From NCBI GenBank assembly GCA_963693305.1, contig OY855907.1, positions 37,579,356 to 37,643,355 on the forward strand: DNA of 64,000 nucleotides, written 5' to 3'. The position numbers and the translations under genes are program-made. Below, piece by piece: positions 12,801 to 24,800 of the stretch. The stretch's first letter is position 1. Each line of letters starts with the position of its first letter. The notes below the pieces were generated by a model. The model had not been told where the DNA came from. It made no database searches and worked only from the letters and a program-made list of their open reading frames with translations. Source of the DNA: Meandrina meandrites. Lineage: Eukaryota; Cnidaria; Anthozoa; Scleractinia; Meandrinidae.

Positions 12801-15800
12801 TGGCAGCGGCGATTAATCCACGTCCTCAGGAGCCCGAGTGTCGTCTCGCTGGCCCAAGCAACAACGAGTCTACCTATCCTATGGTCGAGTGAACTCTGAG
12901 CAGCCTTCTCATTGTAAGGAAAGTATAACTTCACTGTTCCTTACTGTTATTGTGTTTAACATGAATTCAAGTAGAGCCCCGAAACAGTGGTCCCTAACAA
13001 AGAATGAAAGTATCACATCATTTGAAGCTTGGCGGCAGAATCTTCAGTATTCCCTGTCTTTAGACGCCAATTTCGCCCCCTTTTTAGCAGATACTTTTAC
13101 ATGGCAGAAAAAGTCGTCCACTGCCCCCAATAGAGGGCTGACTTCCGATGGGGAAGCAGTGCCAGAAGCTCGCCGGCGTACCGCCGCACAGAAAAATGTA
13201 CACCTTGAACTCATGTTAGGTCAAATAGCAAATTTTTGCCCCGTCATTTCACGCAATACTATTGTGAAGAATACAACTTCAGTCAAGTCCATTTGGCAAG
13301 CAATAAGGTCTCACTTTGGCTTCCAATCCACCGGTGCTCACTTCCTAGATTTCTCTAACATTAAACTTGAAGTTGATGAACGCCCTGAAGACTTGTTTCA
13401 ACGGTTAATGTCCTTCACAGAAGATAATTTGCTTGTTACAAATGGCAACATAACCCATCATGGTGAAGTCGTTACCGTTGACGAGGAGCTTTCTCCCACA
13501 CTTGAGAATTTCGTGGTTTTAACCTGGCTTCGCCTCATTCATACCGATTTACCTGCCCTCATCAAGCAGCGCTACGGAACTGAGTTAAGATCCAGAACTC
13601 TAGCGTCCCTGAAACCTGAAATTTCGCAGGCTCTAGACTCTCTTCTCGATGAGATTCGCTCTTCCGCCGACACCAAGATCCTCCGAGCCACTGCCTCGCG
13701 GTTCAGACAGCCACCTCCTCGCTCCTCCTACAAATCATCTTCACAGGCATTGCCTCCCAACAGGCGACCGAAGTCCTGTCCGTTATGTAAGCAAGCCGGC
13801 CGCAATGACCAGCATTTCCTAAGTGCGTGCTCATATTTACCTCCGGAGGACCGTACTTACCTTTCTCGGTCTCGCCTTACCTCTACCTTTGACGACGAGG
13901 AATCTGACTATGAGCCCCCACTCTTCCCTGACGAGGATGACCCATCTCTACGCACTGCAGCTCGTACCGTTTCACGCCGTGTCAGTACAAAACAGTCACC
14001 CCACTTCAAGGCTTTTTACAAGCACCATCCACTCCGACTGACCCTTGACACAGGTGCGGAGACTAGTATGATCAAGTCCTCTGTGGCCCGTTCAATTGGT
14101 GCAACAATTGTAAAATCTTCCCAACAAGCATTACAAGCTGACGGCATGACTCCCTTAGCTGTAGCCGGGGAAACTCACCTCATCTTATCCCAAGCAGACA
14201 AACAACTCGGTCTTGACGCCCTCGTTGTTGACGACTTACATGTAGATGTCGACGTCCTGGCTGGCACACCCTTCCTCATTGCCAATGACATCACCGTACG
14301 TCCTGCATTGTGCCAAGTACGTATCCAGGACTGTGATGTCATACACTACAACCCTGATAGTGATTCAACTGGTTCTCATGCTATACGACGGGCACAAAGT
14401 TATGTCCTACGCGCCTCCTCGTCCGCAACGGTTGTTTGGCCTGGTGAATACGTGGAACTGGACGTCCCTTCCGACCTAGGAGACGACTGCGTACTTGCCC
14501 TTCAACCATGCACAGACACCCCAATATCGAAACACACCAAACCCACCTGCATTTGGCCTGAACCTCAAGTTATAGAAGCAGTTGGATCCAAAATCCGCTT
14601 GACCAACTCTTCCAACGAGCCGAAAGCCATCAGCCGCCACGAGCACCTCAGTGAGATCCTACCCACAGCAGATGCACCTTCACCGTCCCCCAACCCAGCA
14701 GCCACCTCTCCCTCACTTCCAGTGAAGCCACACAGTCGACCTCCCTTCTTGTCTTCCGTGTCCCTAGACCCCGACAAATTGCTTCCAGATGCCACTCGTC
14801 TTAAGTTTCAACAGCTCTTGCAGAAATACGACAGAGTCTTCAATCCCGACATAACCGGTTATAATGGCACTGCTGGCCCCATTAAAGCAACCGTGAATAT
14901 GGGCCCCGTACAGCCCCCACAACGGAAAGGCCGCGTACCTCAGTACTCCCGCAACAATCTGGTTCAACTCCAAGCTAAGTTCGACGAGCTGGAACAGGCC
15001 CAGGTCTTCCGTCGCCCCGAGGACCTAGGCATAACTGTCGAGTATCTTAACCCGTCATTCCTTGTAAAAAAGCCGTCCGGTGGTCACCGACTTGTGACTG
15101 CATTCGCCGACGTAGCACGTTACAGTAAACCACAGCCATCTCTAATGCCAGACGTCGACACAACCTTGCGCACTATCGCACCATGGCGCTACATGATCCA
15201 AACTGATCTCACCCGAGCGTTCTACCAGATCCCTCTCGCCCAGTCTTCTCTAAAGTACTGTGGCGTAGCCACCCCCTTCCGTGGAATCCGTGTATACACA
15301 AGATCAGCAATGGGGATGCCTGGCTCCGAAACTGCACTCGAGGAACTGATGTGTCGTGTTTTGGGTGACTTAATTCAAGAAGGTTGCGTAGCTAAGCTCG
15401 CGGACGACCTGTACTGTGGCGGCAATTCACCCGAAACCCTCTTGTCCAACTGGAGTCGGGTACTGGAGGCGCTCGACCGTTGTAACCTCCGTTTGTCCCC
15501 TATGAAGACTGTCATTTGCCCCAAGACCACCACCATCCTTGGCTGGATCTGGTCCCAAGGCAAGCTATCAGCCAGCCCTCATCGTATCGCCGTCTTACAG
15601 TCATGCCCTCCTCCCGAAAGTGTGAAAGGCCTCCGTTCCTTCATTGGAGCCTATAAAGTACTCAGTCGCGTACTCCCAAACTGCTCCGACATAGTAGACC
15701 CCCTTGAGAGCTCCCTCACAGGCCTCCAGTCTAGCGACAAGCTGCTTTGGGATGAGAACCTCACCTTTAGGTTCAAGTCTGCTCAAGAGTACCTGTCCAA

Positions 15801-18800
15801 ACACAAATCCATCGTCCTACCTCGTCCTTCTGACATTCTTTGGATAGTAACTGATGGCTCAGTCACGAAGAGGGGCCTTGGTGCTACATTGTATGTTACC
15901 CGTGACAGTCTTCTTTACCTTGCTGGCTTCTACAGCGCCAAGTTGCGGAAACACCAAGTCACCTGGCTCCCCTGCGAGGTCGAAGCCTTATCCATTGCTG
16001 CTGCAGTCAAGCACTTCTCTCCATTCATCATCCAGTCGCACCAGCCTACGACCGTATTAACTGACAGCAAACCATGTGTCCAAGCAATTGAAAAGTTATG
16101 CCGCGGCGAATTCTCGGCGAGTCCTCGAGTGACTTCCTTCCTAACGACCGTTAGCCGTTACCAAGTCAGCCTACAACATTTGGCTGGTAAGGCCAACCTT
16201 CCATCTGACTTCACCAGTCGCAACGCCCCCGTCTGCAGTGAGCCTACTTGCCAAATTTGCACCTTTGTCCACGAAATGGAAGACTCAGTAGTACGTAGCG
16301 TTTCGCTTCAGGACATTCTCGATAAGAAGTCCAACCTCCCGTTCACCACAAGATCAGCATGGCTACAGATCCAGAACGACTGCCCCGACCTTCGAAGGGT
16401 TCATGCCCACCTCAAACAAGGCACTCGCCCTTCAAAGAAGATCACCAATATTCGCGATGTCAAGCGGTATCTCAGCTGCACCTCTATTGCCCGTGACGGA
16501 GTTCTCATAGTTAAACACTCCAAGCCTTTCGTTCCTGCTTCCGAAGCAATTATTGTGCCCCGTTCTGTACTGGATGGTCTTCTAACTGCCCTCCACATTA
16601 AACTAAACCACCCTTCCCGCCATCAGCTCCAAATGGTGTTTCAACGACAGTTCTTCGCCCTTGATATGACCGACGCAATTTACATCTGCCTGCCACACGT
16701 GTGCTTCCCTTAAGTCGTTTCCCAGCACCTTAGTATCCCAATCCTCCGATGACCCTCCCGTAGTGATAGGAATCTCCTTCGCCGCTGATGTAATAAAGCG
16801 CCACCGTCAGTTCATCCTCATTCTCCGAGAGTGCTCCACGTCATTCACTGCATCTTGCTTGATACCTGACGAAAAGCACGATACCCTACGTGATGCCCTC
16901 ACTAAGCTAATCGTCGGTTTACACCCTCTTGATGGTCCTAGAGCCGTTATACGAGTTGATCCCGCTCCTGGTTTTTCATCCCTGAGCAACAACGACTCAC
17001 TTGGACACTTAAACGTCTCAATCGATGTTGGCCGTATTAAGAATAAGAACCACAACCCTGTCGCCGAGAAGGCTGTCCGCGAACTTGAAGAAGAGCTCCT
17101 CCGACAGCAACCAGGTGGAGGACCAGTAGGTGAAGTTGGCCTCGCTCTGGCTACCGCACGTCTTAACTCCCGCCTTCGTTTCTCGGGCCTATCTTCTCTC
17201 GAGTTGTGGACCCAACGCAACCAATTCACACATGAGCAGTTGCCGTTATCAGATTACCAACTCATACTCGATAGGCACAAACATCGTTCTACTAACCACG
17301 CCTATAGCGAGAAATCCAAGAACCCCCGCGGTCTCATCGCCAACACGCCACCTCTACAAGTTGGAGATATTGTCTACCTCTTCTCTGACAAGGACAAGTC
17401 ACGCGCCCGTGATCGTTATGTCGTTGTCTCCATCGACACCCCTTGGTGTTTTGTGAAGAAGTTTTGTGGCTCACAACTACGAGCCACTTCTTACAAAGTC
17501 AAACTGTCCGAATGCTATTCTGTACCCTCTTCCGTCATTGTGTCCAGCCCTCCAAGCCATCCACCTCTTCCAGACGTGAACGACGAGCCTCCAGTAACTC
17601 CTGCGGTGTTCCCAGCCCCGGTACATCCTATGTTAGCTCCCCCTGCACCTCCAGAACTCATCACCATTCCGTCTGACGAGGAGCAAGTCCCATCCTTCAC
17701 CAGTGATGACCCACCACTTAATACCACCAGTAGGTCACCTGCCCCAGTCGCTGTACAAGATGAGTCAAGCACAAGCGTTGCTGCCACAGATCAGCCAATG
17801 TTGTCTCCTCCCAACTTTCCTGCCCTCCCTGATTCAAGACCTCAAAGGCAGCGCAGACCTCCTTCATACTTGCAGGATTATGTTAGATTCCAAACGTGCG
17901 CGTGGTAGCTTTAGATCCACATTTAGTTCTAAGTTCACACTTTCACAAGATACTACTAGAGACTGAGACATTTGTTTAGTCTGTCGTAATTAACATGCAC
18001 TTTACTTGGTTTAGTTGATATTTTCATTGCCCGTGTACTTCAAGCCCTTGTACCGGTACAGTTTGTCAGTTCGCTACCATTTATAGGAGAGAAGAGGTTG
18101 CGCCAGCAGGCAGTTCCTGCGGCATTAGTATTGTAGTATGCGCACGCATGTTTTCGCGCCATAAAGATCGTGTTATGTTTTTATGTCGGCCATCTTGGTT
18201 GTATTAAAAACCGCTGTTGAAGTTCTTTCGTCGTGACGTTCGTTCTCGTCTCCTTAACATTGGCGCTGGGGTTAAAACGAAAGGAAAGGATTGTGGTTCT
18301 GGTTTAAGCAGCCATTGGTGTGGGAGGGAGGATTGCGTAATGAGCCCAAACAATGGCTGCAATGGAGACTATATAAGTGACAGGTAATATTTGATTCTGA
18401 TTGGTCCACTGGCCTGATTGGTAAGACACAAATTTAATAATGTTTTTTTTGGCAAGAATCAGTTAAAGATTTATCACAGCAGAGTTTGATGAGAATGATC
18501 ATTAATAATAAATAAAACTCCATATCATATCAATATTATCTTTTTTCTATAATAAAATAAAAGAACATCTCTATAAGATGTGTTATGTTTACTTCAGGAA
18601 GCAATTTAACTCAGTATTAACAATTGGTTCAGAGTAGGTACATTTCAGTTTATCATTCACTGTACGTACTGTATGACATTTGTGTACTTACATATTCACA
18701 TCTGTCAGACAATGACAACTCAGGCTGCAAGAAAAAACAACAACAAACAAACAGGTTTGGATTTTGCATGCAAAGCTGGTCGGGATGAACAAAAAGCTGA

Positions 18801-21800
18801 AATTATCTGTAAAAATTATTTTTTTCTCAGATCATCAAATGACCTGAGCAAACATTACAGTAGGTCAATAGATATATGAGCCTCAACAAATCATTAGTAA
18901 GATTTAGGTTTTTTTGTGTCGGTTTTACAAACAGTAGGAAAAAAGCAAGAAAGAATCCATTTAAGTGCATGTGATTGACAGGTGAATGGTGTAGGTGTCC
19001 AATTACAGGTTTCCAAGAAGCTGTACTGGTAATTGGTTACCTGTAATTACGACACCCACATGATCCCACACCAATTACGCGACAAATAGGCATGCACAGA
19101 ACCAATCAATATCAAGAATTTTGTTATAGATACAATAATAATAATTTATTGAGCTCATACAAATGTATGCATCTCAAGCTCATTGACCTGTTACTAATCT
19201 TATGTTGGACACACTGATCGGCACAAAACTAGGATGAAAAAAGGCCCATTACTGTAGAGAGGTCAACATTCACCTGACTGTATTACTCTTGTTCTTTCAA
19301 ATATTATTTTATTAGTGTAACTACTTAATTTTAATTTCAAAAACTACTGACAGTTACTTGCATTTCAGATTAACAATAATTATCAATAACAATAATAATT
19401 TTAATTAAAAATATCCTAGTTTAGAGAAGGCAGCATGGCCGAGTGGTTTAGGGCGCTGGTGTTGTAATCCGGAGGTCCCGGGTTCAAGCCCTACACCCTG
19501 CCACTAGCTGGATTTGTTTCACAGTCGTCCCGAGTTCAAATCCTTGGTCACGCTTTGTATATAGCCAACTGGTCTGCCTCCAGCCAGTTGGGATTTTTAA
19601 CCATGTTATGTTCATTTAAAATTATTTGTTTCCGATGTTTCAGTGGCATGCCTGCAAACTAGCTATCTCGAAGCTAAGTGCATGACCACTATAAACAACA
19701 GTTATTATTATTTATTATATATTTATTATAAATAATAATTAATTTATTTTGATTTAATTAAGATACAATATCCAGTACCTTTTGAAGTGCACAAAGAACT
19801 AGAGCACCAGAATTTAACATTGGATTGTGAGGTTGGTCTACAAGAGAAAAAACATCCGATGTTTTATCAAATATTTAAAAATAATTATTTTAACAAAAAT
19901 CAAAAGACTTATTATTGATAATAACAAAAAACCTAGTGCCAGCTAACTGACGGGTAAAATTTTCAATAATAAGATTGTCAGCACTAACCATGGTTATTCA
20001 AGTGCAAATAATTGAATGTCTGACCACTGGGTTCATGTCCAACAAATTTATGCACCTATAAAAAGGAAAGAGAATAGACATGGGAGTTTTATTTACACAC
20101 AGTAAACATCTTTTATGTGATTCACATTGAAGGAGAATTGCCAAGCAAGTACAGTAACTTTTTAAGCTCACTTGCCTGATGGGTAAGGGAGCAAAACCTG
20201 AGAGCTGTTTGTCCAAAGGGTAAGCTGGAATTAATTCAAGTGGTTTTATTTTTTCAAGTCCTGTATAACATTCATTTGAAACATCTTTCAATGGGGGTTC
20301 AAAAATGTTGAACATGTTTTTTAGGGGGAGGGGGTGATAAGGTGCATTAACTTGCACTTGAGAAATTTCTCCTCCCCTCTTAACTTACAATTTGCCACTC
20401 ACCACCTCTGCTGTTAAGTCCTCTAAAACAATTGGATAGTGAAGACACTTGGACACTGACTGAAGACAAAAGTGATCTTTGCTGTCCCCGATGGCAAATC
20501 TTAAATAAGAAAGGAGAAATGTTGAATAAATCATAACAGTACTACTAAAAGGTAAAGTCTGCATCAAGCCAAGTCATTCAATCCATATTGATGGAGCTTA
20601 TCCCAGTTTCTATGGCATGTAGCACAAAGAAGTGAAAAGGATCATTTTTTCTCCCCCACCCAAGGTATCCTTACAAATATAGGTGCATACTAAAGCTTGA
20701 CCGGTAGCCTACATGTAGCTGTGCCCACCCACCCACCCCAAGGGGCTACTTGACTGGCAAGTTTCAGAGGTTTTGGTGAGATACCATCAGAACTTGTGGC
20801 CTTGTCGGCCTTGAGTTTTCTAATTTTTTGCTGATGCAACATTAGTACTGGACATGGTGGGTGTAGTACAGCACACCTTCTGTGATACTGGATGACTCTG
20901 TGTTGGTAAAGGAGGTGGTGGCAGGTCTTGAGTTAGCCTTTAGTTTAATATTTTCTCCAACAGTCATGGAGGATGAGAAATAAGTAATTAAAATAACACA
21001 CCATCAATTGGAAGTAAATTAATAACTGCCAACAGTTCATGCAAAGTACAGTTCGTGTACCTCTGTCCGTCCACAGAACAAACAGCCACACCCCACAGGT
21101 CAGGGTCAAACTTGGCCAACTGAGGAATGTAATCAGCAACCTACAAATAATTCAAAGTAAAATTTGCTACAATCATGAGACATGGTTCATTATTTTCTAG
21201 GGGTTTACCAGCGCAATAAACCCACGCATTAGGACACAAGAAAAGCTAGTAAAACATGAACCGTCAGGCAAGTGATTTACAAGCTTTGAAAAAGTACAAG
21301 CTTTTTTAAAATGCATGGGGAACAAAATGCACTCAAAGCTTTCAGTAGATGTAGAAATAAGTTGTCGGGCAAAAACTTCATTGCAGTTGAACTCAATGAC
21401 ATGTCCTCAGATCTTAACTATGCAACAGCGCAGTAATAATCTCAATCTATAGCATCCTATCTCATACAAATTCATCTTAAGGCCCTCTTGAAGATTACAT
21501 GGTATCGTCAATACAAATTGCTTTGGGTACCATTCTTATTTTATGCATTACAAGTATCCAGTACTCTTTTAATCAACATCACCTTTCCTTCCTTGTTTTC
21601 TTTACATTTATTGTATATTTCCTCAATAGGCTTTGTTAATTGACTAAACTCTGGAATCACAAGGTCTCCACGAAGAGCATTCTCTATTAAGACAATATTT
21701 TTCTGGATGGATCTGAAATAAAACCAATTCAATCAAAAATTGCTTTTCATCATTGACAGAAGTGACTGCTCATATTTACGCCGTATTTACCGGCGGGGCT

Positions 21801-24800
21801 AAAGTACAGGTCACAGGTCACAGGTTACAGGTCACGGGTCACAGGTCACAGGTCAAAAAAATGAAACATTTGGAGGGTATGTACTGAGGCCCAAAATGAT
21901 GAACAAAACTTGTTGCGGTTAGCTTTTACCCCTGTTGGCTTGCAGTTATCTTTTACTCTGGATGCTTGCGGTTAGCTTTAATTCAGGTTGCTTGCAATGA
22001 GCTTTTACTCCGGTTTGCTTGCGGTTAGCTTTTACTCCGGTTGGCTTGTGGTTAGCTTTTATTTGTTGGTTAGGGCAGTACTCTCTATATTTGTCTTTTG
22101 TTTCGTTTACAGAGTACTGCCCTAACCAGCAACTAAAAGCTAACCGCAAGCAAACCAAAGTGAAAGCTAACCGCAAGCAAACCAGAGTAAAAACTAACCG
22201 CAAGCAAACAGGGGTAAAAGCCAACCGTAACTGACAAGTTTTGTTTATCATTTTGGGCTTCAGAACATACCCTTCAAATGTTATTTTTTTGACCTGTGAC
22301 CTGTGACCTGTACTTTAGCCCCGCCGCATATTTACTGTCAATAACATCAAACTTTGTTTAATAGTTAAAGCTGTCTGTATTCATGTGTGGCACTGGTAGG
22401 CACTGGTCTAGAGTTTATCCCAGTTTCCATAGCATGAAGTGATTAGGAGTATTTCTACTCCTCCCTGGATGGGATGCTAGTCCATTGCAGGGTTAAGTGA
22501 GTACCCATTATGTATACACCTGAGTGGAGAGGGGCATTGCAAGAGTACATGTCTTGCCCAGGGCTGAAACCTGACCACTTAATCCTTGGCATAGCCATTA
22601 AGCCACCATGTTATCCAACAAACAATAAAGTCAGCTGTACTGGAAGGTTAGGTGAGAGGTGTGTGGTCTAATGGTTGGTGTGCTGGACTCTGGATCGAAC
22701 GATCCAGGTTTAAGCCCTGGCCTGGGCACTGCGCTGTGTTCTTGGGCAAGACACTTTACTCTCACAGTGCCTCTCTTCACCCAGAGGTATAAATGGGTAC
22801 CTGCAAATTTACTGCTGGGGGTGACCCTGTGATGGACTAGCATCACATCTAGGTGGGAGAAGAAATACTCTTACGTGCTTCATGCTGAAACCGGGATAAG
22901 CTCCAGCCTGATGGGCCACTAGGCTCATATGGAGACTAGTCTTTTAACCCTAGATGGCTTAATTACCAGGTAAAGCCGGCATTGGTCCATTACAGGGTAC
23001 GTTATACCAGGCTTGTCCCTCATGGTTGGATATAGTGCCTTATAACTTTTAATTAATAATTGATTAATTAATTTCAAGATTGATTGATTGATCAATCAAT
23101 CAATTGATTGATCGATTGATTGATACCTTCTGAATGTTGGTTCATCCACAAAACCTTCAAAATTTTCTTGCTGCAAATATTGTTGAAAGTTTGTCATTGT
23201 TTCTTTCAGTCTTGGATCCTTAACTCTTAAACCAGCTTCTTTTAGAGCCTAAAAAGATAATATCAAATATTGGAAAGTGATTAATGTTAAAATAGACTGC
23301 TATCTGTCCCTTTCTTAAAAGTCAGCGGAGAAAATGTAGTCAGTTGAATGGGGAAAACAGGCAAATCATAAGGTGGGATGATCAGCTTGTTCACTAACTT
23401 CACTTGTTTCTACCGGCTCAACTTACCAATGGGATATAGTTGCACAAAACAAAAATGTCAGAAATGTAAGAAACAATACATAGGGGAGATTAAGCGTACA
23501 CTTCGTGAACGATTCACAGAACACAGACAAGCCACAAATAACCCTAGTCATGCTAACGCTACAGCAGCAGTACCTACACATTTCAACCTGCCGGATCACT
23601 CTATTAAAGACATGAAACTCATTCCTCTCGAACTTCAACCCACGAACAATGCTTCTCGTAGAAAAGCTAGAGAAGCCTATTTTATAGAAAAAGGTCAAAC
23701 ACTCACACCACATGGCATCAATTGACAGAATGAACATTAACTAGTCAATTTATTTCATTTTATTTTCATTTTTATTTTCATCTTTTATATATTCGCATGT
23801 TATTCCCATTTCTTAAATTTTGTTTTGGCTATTCTGGTATTTTTTACATTTTTCAGCGTTGTATATAGTTATGTATCTTATTTCATTATATCAATATGTA
23901 GTTAAACATTAACTGCCATTGTATGTATATCCCTATTCAAATTTTAGAGCCGTTAGTTTCACATTGTACTGGCCCTGAAGAAGACTAGCTCTGCTAGTTG
24001 AAATATTGGCCAATAAATTTTGCCCTTTTGCCGTAGTACCAGCCTTGCAATCAATTTGGTTTTATCTACACAAAACACTTTGCCCCATTCATATGGCAGG
24101 ATGGTAGTCTCCCCCATGCCACCCCCTCTTGGGGTCAAAACACTCCCACTTGCACCATACAATTTTTCAACTCAATCTCTTGCTCGTGTTTGCAAGTGTG
24201 ATGAAACAGAGTTCTGTCTCTTGTACTTCATATAGTACATGTGAATCTGTTCACACGTATAATACATCTTTATGGATAATTATTTCCAGAGGGGTGGGGA
24301 AAGGGGATCAAACCCAACAACCTTCTGTGGGAGGGGTATGGATATTCTCTGGAACAACAACAGAAATTACTTACAGCAATAAATCTTGCAACAGGTACAT
24401 TCCCATCTTCATTTTTGAAAACACGGTATATCATGTCTTTATCTGGAATGCTGTAATAGCACAGTATCATTATTATTAATATTATTGATTGGTTTTTAAT
24501 AACACAAAATAAAGCTTTTTCACAACATTTTCTATTCGAAAAATGCCATGTCAATACGATTTCCAGATCAGGGCAAATACTACTGTCTTACCATAGACAA
24601 CATTATCTTATTTCAAAATAGGAAGGCAAACATACAAAGCGATTTCATTCAGTGTTTCACTGACGGAAACAAACTTCAGAATCTGTGAAATCCAGCAAGT
24701 CGCACTACTTCCTGTGATACGGAGGAAAGCTTAAAAAATAGCTAAAAGTATGATAAAAAGTACATCAAACAACAAAAATTGGTCGTACAAATGGTGTAAG

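Noticed and set aside
16807..17229. Antisense open frames across the LTR element
   Set aside because: They are shadows of the gag-pol frames and have no independent signature.
19429..19503. Functional tRNA gene
   Set aside because: The acceptor stem has mismatches and the sequence continues into a SINE-type body, so it is scored as a tRNA-derived repeat.
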